NCBI GenBank assembly: GCA_022821875.1
Contig: JAJECV010000078.1
Location: forward strand, 1-52,313
Direction of reading: 5' to 3'
Length of the DNA stretch: 52,313 bases
DNA from: Rhodothermales bacterium
Lineage (GTDB): Bacteria; Bacteroidota; Rhodothermia; Rhodothermales; Bin80
In this document: piece by piece, positions 1-7,590 of the stretch
Numbering within the stretch: position 1 is the stretch's first letter
How the letters are laid out: the number at the start of each line of letters is the position of its first letter
Notes under the pieces: generated by a model
Seen by the model: only the letters and a program-made list of their open reading frames with translations
Told to the model about the DNA's origin: nothing
Databases searched by the model: none
Made by a program: the position numbers and the translations under genes

Positions 1-121
1 GCTGCTTCAGTTTTTCCACAAATACGCCGGTCTGTTCTGCACCAATCGTCCAGCCTGGATGCTTGCTGCGCAGGCATTCGGCGAGTTTGGTGTTAACCGT
101 CTTTTCTGTATTCGTCGGCAT
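1..121 (-). CDS. Partial gene of unknown function (N-terminus only)
   Basis: Read on the minus strand, an ATG at 121-119 opens a frame that stays open to the left edge, giving about 40 residues that begin MPTNTEKTVNTKLAEC and continue with KHPGWTIGAEQTGVF. No stop is seen, so the gene continues outside the window. The short N-terminus does not identify a family. Its style resembles the beginnings of some N-6 DNA methylases and restriction-associated proteins, but this is only an impression. It is divergent from the AlbA_2 gene at 507, so the two may share the intervening promoter region. Confidence 0.4.
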   Translation of the reverse strand, partial: MPTNTEKTVNTKLAECLRSKHPGWTIGAEQTGVFVEKLKQ

Positions 122-506
122 GGATTCCGTCAAGATAAGACTTGCACAGCGGTTTGTGGACACCGAACAGGACGCGGGATCGTCCGCATAGAACTCATGG
201 AGATGCCGGATCAGACTGCTATGGAGGAGAAATCAGTGATGTGAACGAACGGGAGACCGGTTTGGTTCGTATGCGGACGCTGCAGAGGAACATGGATCTT
301 TATCCAAAAACAGTGCTCCGAAGTGCGGGGATTTTGAGTGAATATGACTACATTCCCAATGCTAACACAGTTGTTAATGATGATTCGGAACTGGTTACGG
401 CTCTTCCTCCGCATTGCGGGGGAACAAAAAAGACTATGACGGACATCTTCAGACGAAAAAAGGAGGGAACATATCTGCACGATTATGAAGGGAGGAAGTA
501 AAACAT
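122..506. other. Divergent intergenic region
   Basis: About 385 bases between the left-edge minus-strand gene and the plus-strand AlbA_2 gene. A frame is open across part of it (142-501), but it has no recognisable protein features and ends just before the AlbA_2 start, so I treat it as non-coding. It probably carries promoters for both neighbours. No clear operator or terminator was seen. Confidence 0.35.
491..495 (+). promoter_or_regulatory. Shine-Dalgarno site deciding a TTG start
   Basis: A GGAGG core lies 11 bases upstream of TTG at 507. This supports the TTG as the start of the AlbA_2 gene rather than the internal ATG at 543, which has no comparable site. Confidence 0.5.
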
Positions 507-1787
507 TTGAAGACCGTTCCCGTCGCATTGCACCCAGAAAAGATGATGTTTAACCGCCCGGAACAACTGCTGCGAGAAATACGTCTCGGGGAGGACAGTC
601 CGCTTATGCTTAAAACTGTCAGGTTCAGAGGAGAACGGGTTATTGGTCCAGAGCAAGACAGACTAGCCAACGAACTTGCCTCTATGGCCAATGCAAAAGG
701 CGGCGTGCTTGTTCTGGGCGTGGACGATGAAACTCGTGAAATCATCGGCATCCCGTTAGAACGTTTGGATGCTGTTGAGCGTTATGTGTGCGAAATTTGT
801 GATGACAGCATTACCCCTCCTGTTTCTTTTCATTCATTCCGAATGGAACTCCCTGACAGCATGGGTGCCTCAAAGATTGTTCTCAAGATTGAGATCCAGA
901 GAAGTCTCTTTGTTCACGAAAGTTCGGGCGGCTATTTTCTGCGCCGGGGGAGTTCAGTACGAAAAATGTCGCCGGAAGTCCTTGCCCGCCTGTTTCAGCA
1001 GCGAAGCCAGGACCGGTTGATCAGATTTGAGGAACAATCGGTTCCCTGGTCAGGCATCGATAATTTGCGCACGGAATTATGGAGCAGATACATCACACGT
1101 TCCAATGAAAGGCCTGATGTCGTTCTCTTCAAACGTTCGTTGTTGGTCGAAGAGGAAAACGGGAATCTGGCTGCCTCGGTAGCAGGCATATTGCTTTGCT
1201 GTGAACACCCAGAGAGATTTCTGCCCAACGCGTTTATTGAGGCTGTGCGGTACAGGGGAACAAGGCAGGATTCCAATTATCAGATGGATGCGAAAAAGAT
1301 TTGTGGACCTCTTGATCGTCAGATCAGGGATACCATGATTTTTTTGAGAAAGAATCAGACGGTTGGTGCCATTAAACAGCCTCATCGTGTTGAAAAGCCT
1401 CAGTTCAGCGAACGAGCCGTATTCGAAGCTGTGGTTAATGCCGTAGCCCATCGGGACTATTCAATCCACGGATCCAAGATACGATTCTTTATGTTCAATG
1501 ATCGGTTGGAGATTTACTCACCGGGTGCTCTTCCCAGTACGTTGACGGTTGACAACATATACCTTCGTCAGTCAACACGGAATGAACTGGTTACCAGTTT
1601 GCTTTCAGAAACACCGATGGCAGAGTCAATTGGAGATATAGGGCGTAGTTCCTACATAGAAAAACGGGGGGATGGGGTTCCAATCATACTGGATGAGAGC
1701 GAAAGACTTTCGAAAAAAAAGCCAACGTATGAACTCATTGATGATGCTGAACTCTTACTGACCATTTACTCGGCCAAAACGACATGA
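507..1787 (+). CDS. AlbA_2/Schlafen-like DNA-binding protein with C-terminal GHKL-like ATPase domain
   Basis: A 426-residue protein. The N-terminal 150 residues resemble the Schlafen AlbA_2 domain (motif ANAKGGVLVLGVDD, then FVHESSGGYFLRRGSS). The second half resembles the HATPase_c_4 module of the ATP-dependent DNA-helicase RecG-like family (AVFEAVVNAVAHRDYS, then NDRLEIYSPGALPS). Such proteins are usually transcriptional regulators or accessory proteins in defence islands; the specific role here is unknown. The acidic residue and lysine typical of the AlbA_2 EFK patch are not conserved (LMLK at that place), unlike the paralogue at 45447-47195. The protein ends shortly after the ATPase-like domain, without the extra beta domain of that paralogue. 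Family assignment is good, function is inferred. Confidence 0.8.
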   Translation: MKTVPVALHPEKMMFNRPEQLLREIRLGEDSPLMLKTVRFRGERVIGPEQDRLANELASMANAKGGVLVLGVDDETREIIGIPLERLDAVERYVCEICDDSITPPVSFHSFRMELPDSMGASKIVLKIEIQRSLFVHESSGGYFLRRGSSVRKMSPEVLARLFQQRSQDRLIRFEEQSVPWSGIDNLRTELWSRYITRSNERPDVVLFKRSLLVEEENGNLAASVAGILLCCEHPERFLPNAFIEAVRYRGTRQDSNYQMDAKKICGPLDRQIRDTMIFLRKNQTVGAIKQPHRVEKPQFSERAVFEAVVNAVAHRDYSIHGSKIRFFMFNDRLEIYSPGALPSTLTVDNIYLRQSTRNELVTSLLSETPMAESIGDIGRSSYIEKRGDGVPIILDESERLSKKKPTYELIDDAELLLTIYSAKTT

Positions 1788-1920
1788 ATGCATCAGGGTG
1801 GATGCTGACATAAGGGAACCGGATCCAACGTAGCATCAAGATCCTATGTGTAGCGTGAGGTGCAACGAAGAAGAAGATTGAATTCACCTGGATACACACC
1901 GGATGCTGTGCATATAACCG

Positions 1921-3225
1921 TCAGTTGACCATAATTTGCTGAAAGAGGAGGGTGTCTACGCGGATAGATGCAACGGATTTGAGCGCCGGCAATCGTGTAC
2001 TGTCGGGTTGCCGTTGTTGCATAGAGTTCGCAAGGTGGACTCGGGTAGCCTCGGCAGTATTTTTCTGAACAAGTGGATCATCCTCAAGTCCTGATTCCAA
2101 TCCTGCCAGTGCAAACGCTTCATTGCGGAGTGCACGTCCAAGTGAGGCCGCTGTATTGGAGGTCATTTCTGATCGCGGAAGTTCAGAGAACCAGAAGAAA
2201 TAGTCATCACCGGTAAAGGTGTGGGTGCGCCCATTCAGAGTAAAGGTCGCAAGCGGCGTATCAGGGGTAAGAGGGAGAGCCGCCGTATCATACATGTGGT
2301 TAACAGAGACGGACCTATCTGTGATCCGGCCTAGTGCGGCTTGCAGTGAGCGGACTCCTTCGGGGTTGATTTGCACATTTCGGGTTTCCATGAAGGTGCG
2401 AACAAACTGGTCCCCCTCCAATCGTCTTCGGCGGATCCGCAAGAGGCCTGCAATCCCGTTTTTCCGATTCTGGAACTCCGATTCCGTGAGAATGGGCGTA
2501 CTTAAGCGGTCCTCAACCCGGATGATATGCCAGCCCTGCCGGCTCCGAACAGGTTCGGAGTAGTCCCCGACAGATAATGCAAAGGCGGCCTCCGCAAAGG
2601 CATCATCCATCTGAAAGTATCGTATTTCGCCGAGCCAGCCTGCGGTGGAATCAAAATGTTCGGTTCCAAAGGTAACCTGCGCCTCGTCAAGGAACGGGGT
2701 ACCACTCTCTATTCGTGCATGTGCGGCGCGGGCATCTGTTTCATTTCGATAAAAGAGGTGACGTGCCATTACCGGCTGCTTGTACCGGGTAAAGGCCTGA
2801 CGAATTTCTGCGTCCGTTAACGCTGGAAGCTGTTCCAGAAATTCAAGTTCATAGTAACGCCCGCCGATTGCACGCTTACGGGCGAGGTCGGTGAATGCAG
2901 AGAGCAGGGAGTCGGAGTCCAGATTGCGGCGCAGCGCCTCCTCATACCAGAGGTGTTGTTCAATGAGCAGGTCAAGGTGGGCATAACGGGCTTCCGGGGT
3001 ATCATTGCGGCCGCGCTGAATCAGATCCTGAATATAGGAACGCTCAAAATCGCCGACTGTGATCGTATGCCCGTTAATGTGTGCCAGCGCCTGATCCTGT
3101 TCGCGAAGCGGCGTGGAGCAGCCGGCAAGTAAAATTAAGAGCGGGAAAATCCCCCGGCACTCAGAAGTAGACCCGAAAATCCACCACCTGCGTTTGCCCA
3201 AGAAGATCAAATGGCGTATATGCAT
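1921..3225 (-). CDS. Parvulin-type peptidyl-prolyl cis-trans isomerase, probable lipoprotein
   Basis: The architecture is that of SurA/PrsA-like periplasmic chaperones: a hydrophobic lead with lipobox LLAGC, an N-terminal helical region with AHINGHTITVGDFERSY, then a parvulin (PPIC) domain containing GWLGEIRYFQMDDAFAEAA and RQGWHIIRVED. Proteins of this kind help outer-membrane barrels fold by acting on prolyl bonds. It is the last gene of a minus-strand block rich in outer-membrane proteins, which fits that role. The start is uncertain. The ATG at 3225 overlaps the PorV-like gene by 65 bases and gives a long lead before the lipobox; a TTG at 3201 would shorten it. No good ribosome binding site decides between them. 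Confidence 0.75.
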   Translation of the reverse strand: MHIRHLIFLGKRRWWIFGSTSECRGIFPLLILLAGCSTPLREQDQALAHINGHTITVGDFERSYIQDLIQRGRNDTPEARYAHLDLLIEQHLWYEEALRRNLDSDSLLSAFTDLARKRAIGGRYYELEFLEQLPALTDAEIRQAFTRYKQPVMARHLFYRNETDARAAHARIESGTPFLDEAQVTFGTEHFDSTAGWLGEIRYFQMDDAFAEAAFALSVGDYSEPVRSRQGWHIIRVEDRLSTPILTESEFQNRKNGIAGLLRIRRRRLEGDQFVRTFMETRNVQINPEGVRSLQAALGRITDRSVSVNHMYDTAALPLTPDTPLATFTLNGRTHTFTGDDYFFWFSELPRSEMTSNTAASLGRALRNEAFALAGLESGLEDDPLVQKNTAEATRVHLANSMQQRQPDSTRLPALKSVASIRVDTLLFQQIMVN

Positions 3226-4216
3226 AATCAAAGCCAAGCCGGACACCGAAGGTGCGCACATCTACTCCAGCGCCAAACGTCAGGTGACTGTCTACATTGT
3301 CCAGAAACAGATCCTTGTACCCGCCCCGGAGATCAAAATTAAAGGTTCGGTTGTGGACACGTAACTGTGCTCCCGCATCTGCGTTCAAACTGTTGTCGTT
3401 ACTCTGTTGTATATCCGCCAGCGCAGATAACTCAATCATGCCGGCCTTCACTACGGGCATGGCAATGCCAAACTTGAAAGAGAGCGGCAAATCCCAGGAA
3501 TCCATCTCGATGCGGGCCGGGATGTCGGGGTTATTGCCGCTGATCGTCTCGTCAATGTCAACAAATACAATGCTGTTGACACCGGCCATCTGCATCTTCC
3601 CGCCAAAATTCTGGATAGAGGCTGCAATAATCAACCCGCGCAGATATTCGGACTGCAGCACAAATCCGAAGTCAAAGCCAATCGTACTGGCGGTCATATC
3701 CCGGATCTGTTGACGCACATACTTGGCGGTCCCGCCAAAGTAGAAGGACTGGGTGAGCGGCTGTGCGTAGGTGAGACCTAAACTGAAATCGCCTGCACGG
3801 AAGGTTTCCCCGGTTCCTTCAGGCAATGCGACAGTCCGTACAATCATGTCGCCGTAGTTCACGGCGGCGACGCTCAGTCCCAGGATCCGATCCCCAAATA
3901 CCGGCACAACCACTCCTGCAGCATTGTAGTCAATGTCTGCAAACCAGCGCGAATGGGAGAGGAATACGCTTCCCGAACCATGATTCCCGTAGGAACGGGC
4001 TGCACCGGCAGGATTCCAGAAAAGTGCGTCTGCACCGGTTGCGATTGCGGTGTAGGCATGCCCTAGCGCCTGTCCCCGTGCACCGGTTCCAAGCGTCAGG
4101 AAACTGGCGGCAGTGGTTCCCGTGCGGCTTTGTGCAGACACGAGATCTGAACTGCCGAAGAGCAGGAGTATCGGCAGTGCAAACTGGCGGATCAGGATGC
4201 GGATGACAGGGATCAT
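3161..4216 (-). CDS. PorV/PorQ-family outer-membrane beta-barrel protein
   Basis: A 351-residue protein with a cleavable signal peptide (about 28 residues ending LVSAQ), followed by ASFLTLGTGARGQALGHAY and DALFWNPAGAA, the typical opening of the PorV/PorQ (UPF0164, FadL-like) family. The rest alternates hydrophobic and polar residues as in a barrel and ends in an aromatic (RVYF). PorV-like proteins act in T9SS as shuttles that receive cargo from the translocon. The upstream gene encodes T9SS-sorted cargo, and the two overlap by 4 bases (ATGA), so they are probably translationally coupled. It may be a dedicated partner for that cargo rather than the housekeeping PorV. That role is inferred. 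Confidence 0.82.
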   Translation of the reverse strand: MIPVIRILIRQFALPILLLFGSSDLVSAQSRTGTTAASFLTLGTGARGQALGHAYTAIATGADALFWNPAGAARSYGNHGSGSVFLSHSRWFADIDYNAAGVVVPVFGDRILGLSVAAVNYGDMIVRTVALPEGTGETFRAGDFSLGLTYAQPLTQSFYFGGTAKYVRQQIRDMTASTIGFDFGFVLQSEYLRGLIIAASIQNFGGKMQMAGVNSIVFVDIDETISGNNPDIPARIEMDSWDLPLSFKFGIAMPVVKAGMIELSALADIQQSNDNSLNADAGAQLRVHNRTFNFDLRGGYKDLFLDNVDSHLTFGAGVDVRTFGVRLGFDYAYTPFDLLGQTQVVDFRVYF

Positions 4217-7200
4217 TTAACAAGGGCGAATTTTCCCACATGCTCACCAATATTGGGGGCTTCAACATGGAACACATACACGCCGTAGGCAATATCCTGC
4301 TGCTCTTCCGTCCGGAGATCCCACCACTCGGCCCCATCACTGGTGCCCCCATCATGGTGGAGGGTGCGAATCAGTTCTCCACGGATGTTAAAGATGCGTA
4401 TGGTGCACCGGGGCGGAAGGTTAATAAACTGTATTCGCCGTTCCCCCCGGCCTTCAATCTGGCTCCTTGGCTCAAACGAAGAGGTGCCTACATAGGGATT
4501 GGGAACCACGGCAATCCGGTCCAGCTCGCTGCGTGCCAGGTCCGTATCAATCTGTGATGAACGCAGGGTGAACTGGAAGAAATCTCCAGTTGCGAACGGC
4601 TTTCTGCTGCTGATATGAAAGGAATTCCCGGCAGAAGGAGGATTGGAACCCCCGTCAGGAGAGTTGAATTTGATCCGGTAACGAAAACGCCAGGGGCCGC
4701 GATTTCCGGGCCGCTCCGCAATAATCGCCTGATCTCCGGCATCAAATACTCCGCTGTCATTTGTGTCCTGCATAAAGAGTTCGGCAGGGGTGTTTTTGGT
4801 TTTGTTGATGGTGAAAACAGGAACCTCATCCCGCAGGTACCCGAAGAATCTCGGCGGACGATAAAGAGAATCACTGGGGGAAACCCAGATGAGCTGATAG
4901 TCGTCCGGCGAGGCACTGAAGGCCGATGTGGTATCCCGGTCTACCGAGGCAATCCAGTTGGTGGCGTACCCGTCCAAAGTGCGCGGATCCAGGTCGTAAA
5001 TTTCATTTTCGGTCCCTTCATTGGTCAGAAATCCCGTCCGCAGTGCATCCAGTTCGCAGCCCAGCGGGGCGGGGCACTCAACGTTGTTGATGTCAATGAT
5101 AAATCCGCCCGCGGGAGGAGTCGCATCAATGATTGGGGAGGAATCAATGAGGGTTTCCCCCGAAACGATATTGACTACCTCGTAGGCCCTTGTCTGATAC
5201 AGATCAGAAACTTCGGATACGGGTTCGCTAAAGAAAGAAATCCGGTAGATCCCGTCAAAGTCAGCTTGCAGTTCCTGAATCACCCGCACATGAATGGATC
5301 CGGATCCAAGCCCCTGGGTCACATGGCTCAGATCCTCATTTGCGCCGCCTTCAACATATCCGATCGGGGCGGATCGCGGGACAACAACGGCCGCATTGCG
5401 CGAGAACCCGGTTAAGCGTCCTGCCTGATTTACACTGACATTGAAAGAGTTCTCCTGCGGATCAATGGATTCTTTTGACAGATCATCAGGATCCCGAAAT
5501 CCCCGATCATAGGCCACGAGCGCATAATAGTAGGTAATCCCGTTGGTGACATCTTCGTCAATGTAATAAAACTGAAGTCCGGTATTGTCCCCTAGATTGT
5601 AGACCGCCTCGCCTTCCAGAACGGTGACGGGCCCCTGGATATCATTCTCGAGGTCCCATTGAGCAATGGGCTTAAAGAAGGTGGCGGTACCGTCTATGTC
5701 GGTAATGGTGCGTGCATCAAAGAGCAGGGGATCGGTCCCTTTGTAGAGTTTGAATCCCTCAAAGTCAAATTCCTGGGTAAAGCGGTCAAAGCTTCGGACG
5801 GCTACGGTGTCCCAGCTAAGCACAACGCGTCCGTCACCGGGAACGGCGGTCAGTGCGGGCAGGAAGGGGGGCTGGGCAAACGTATAGTCCGCGTTAAAGA
5901 TGCTTTGGGCGGTACGACGGTTTTTAAAGAAGTCACGCTCATCCTCTCCAAAGATCCAGGCCGTGGAGAAGAAGTCGGTTCCGCCGGACGCAAGGCCAAT
6001 CGGGCCGGATGAGAACAGGATGAAGGGTTCCAGATCTGCTTTGAACTCTTCGGGTTTGGTTCCCAGGGGGAACTGGGCATTATTAATAATTCGATCCCAC
6101 ATCCATGCGTCATCACGCAGGTTGTCTCCGCTTTCATAAAAGGGGCGGGTCTGCAAATCAAACCCGGTCAGGCCAACCTGATCAGACTCGTCTACATCCA
6201 GTTCATCAAAATTGGGCTCTCCAAGCGTTGGAATTCCGTCCGCCTCTCCGTCATCCGGACCGGGGTATCCCAGATCAAAGGGGCCCTGACCATCCCGGCC
6301 TACATCATTATTGAGTGCTTCGCCGGGATCCAGAACTCCGTTGTCATTTTCATCGGAAAAGCCAACCCAGTCCATGTTCTCATCTCCGGTCCACCAGCGT
6401 CCGGCAATATAGGCCGGGCGTGACTCAATGGGGCCGTAATAGGCCTCAAAATCTGCCGTATTGTACATGGAGTTGGCCACTCCCAGGATCTGCTGCTGCC
6501 CCTCCACAAGGGTGCCGGGTCCGTTGAACCGGGATTCATCGGTCATACCGTCTTCGTCATTATCCAGTGCATCACTCGCCCGGGCCGGGCTCTCAAGGAA
6601 TGCAAACCCGGTGTATCCCAGATCGTAGTTGCCTCCCGTCGGGCGTGTGCCAATCCCGTCCTGATCCCATCCATAGGCAACATCCTGCTGCGGGTTAAAC
6701 GCCGCATTCTCGTCGCCCTCCTCATTGCCGAGGCCATAATCCATGATTTGTCCCAGATAAAGATCCGTATGCGTTTTATTGGTGACGTTTGAGATCCGGT
6801 AGAGAATGAACATGAGATCTTCGGCAAGCACATTCGCCCACTGAAACAGACGAACCTGGGTCTGCAATCCCATTCCTCCGATGGTGGAATCTGCGCTGCT
6901 TGCATAATACACGCCGTATTCACTGTTCGGGCGCCGGGTTTCGGAATCAATGGCATACTCAAGATCTGTAAAGTCATCCATCACATAGAAACTTTCCAGA
7001 TCAGCATTGAAGACGCTCCGCCCAAAGAAGCCGTTCCAGTTTCCCGGCCAGCCGGGATCATCCGGGTTGTTCAGCCGGTCAGGCCAGAATTGGGGCCAGG
7101 AGGTGGGGTCATCGCTAAGGGCGGGGGTTGGCGTTCGCTGACCGGTAATTGGATCCAGACGATTCTCATTCATGAAGCCCGGGAGCGGAGTCCATCCCCA

Positions 7201-7590
7201 GAGGGAGCCATCCGGGCTTAACCGTTTGCCAAAATCCCGGTACGTCAGGATGACCGGATTCAGGATGGTATCGCTTCGGGCGCCAGGAAAAAAATCCGGC
7301 CATTTGAGGCGCTCCCCGGGAACCTGCCCGGCGACCATGATTCCCACGCCATCAATATGGCGCCCGCCGATGCCGCGCGGCCAGATCCCCCACGGGATGT
7401 CATTCCATCGCGCAAGTTCGCCGTGATTCCGGAAGTTGGTTTCAATCAGGTTTCCGTCCAGTACCCCGCGTGCAATCAGATCTTCGTCTCCCCTGAGATC
7501 AGCAGGAATATTCTGTCCCTGCGTGACCGCGGGCAGGATATAGAGCAAGCCCAGACCAATCAGGAGGTATTGAAGTTTTGTGCACTGCAT
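4213..7590 (-). CDS. Large secreted protein with T9SS-type/FlgD-like C-terminal domain
   Basis: An 1125-residue protein with a signal peptide (about 26 residues), a long extracellular region and a C-terminal domain of the FlgD-Ig/T9SS sorting type (IRIFNIRGELIRTL, then GVYVFHVEAP and a final KFALVK). Acidic calcium-loop-like stretches are visible, such as DENDNGVLDPGE and DTNDSGVFDAGD. A fibronectin-III-like segment starts near residue 580 (PGDGRVVLSWD). No catalytic domain was recognised. It lies directly after the TonB receptor gene with a TGATG junction and before the PorV-like gene with an ATGA junction, so receptor, cargo and barrel are likely made together. Probably a surface-anchored or secreted protein; its ligand is unknown. 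Confidence 0.72.
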   Translation of the reverse strand: MQCTKLQYLLIGLGLLYILPAVTQGQNIPADLRGDEDLIARGVLDGNLIETNFRNHGELARWNDIPWGIWPRGIGGRHIDGVGIMVAGQVPGERLKWPDFFPGARSDTILNPVILTYRDFGKRLSPDGSLWGWTPLPGFMNENRLDPITGQRTPTPALSDDPTSWPQFWPDRLNNPDDPGWPGNWNGFFGRSVFNADLESFYVMDDFTDLEYAIDSETRRPNSEYGVYYASSADSTIGGMGLQTQVRLFQWANVLAEDLMFILYRISNVTNKTHTDLYLGQIMDYGLGNEEGDENAAFNPQQDVAYGWDQDGIGTRPTGGNYDLGYTGFAFLESPARASDALDNDEDGMTDESRFNGPGTLVEGQQQILGVANSMYNTADFEAYYGPIESRPAYIAGRWWTGDENMDWVGFSDENDNGVLDPGEALNNDVGRDGQGPFDLGYPGPDDGEADGIPTLGEPNFDELDVDESDQVGLTGFDLQTRPFYESGDNLRDDAWMWDRIINNAQFPLGTKPEEFKADLEPFILFSSGPIGLASGGTDFFSTAWIFGEDERDFFKNRRTAQSIFNADYTFAQPPFLPALTAVPGDGRVVLSWDTVAVRSFDRFTQEFDFEGFKLYKGTDPLLFDARTITDIDGTATFFKPIAQWDLENDIQGPVTVLEGEAVYNLGDNTGLQFYYIDEDVTNGITYYYALVAYDRGFRDPDDLSKESIDPQENSFNVSVNQAGRLTGFSRNAAVVVPRSAPIGYVEGGANEDLSHVTQGLGSGSIHVRVIQELQADFDGIYRISFFSEPVSEVSDLYQTRAYEVVNIVSGETLIDSSPIIDATPPAGGFIIDINNVECPAPLGCELDALRTGFLTNEGTENEIYDLDPRTLDGYATNWIASVDRDTTSAFSASPDDYQLIWVSPSDSLYRPPRFFGYLRDEVPVFTINKTKNTPAELFMQDTNDSGVFDAGDQAIIAERPGNRGPWRFRYRIKFNSPDGGSNPPSAGNSFHISSRKPFATGDFFQFTLRSSQIDTDLARSELDRIAVVPNPYVGTSSFEPRSQIEGRGERRIQFINLPPRCTIRIFNIRGELIRTLHHDGGTSDGAEWWDLRTEEQQDIAYGVYVFHVEAPNIGEHVGKFALVK

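Noticed and set aside
1787..1920. Hairpin GCATC-AGGGTG-GATGC as a terminator between AlbA_2 and the isomerase gene
   Set aside because: The stem has only five pairs and no T-run follows.
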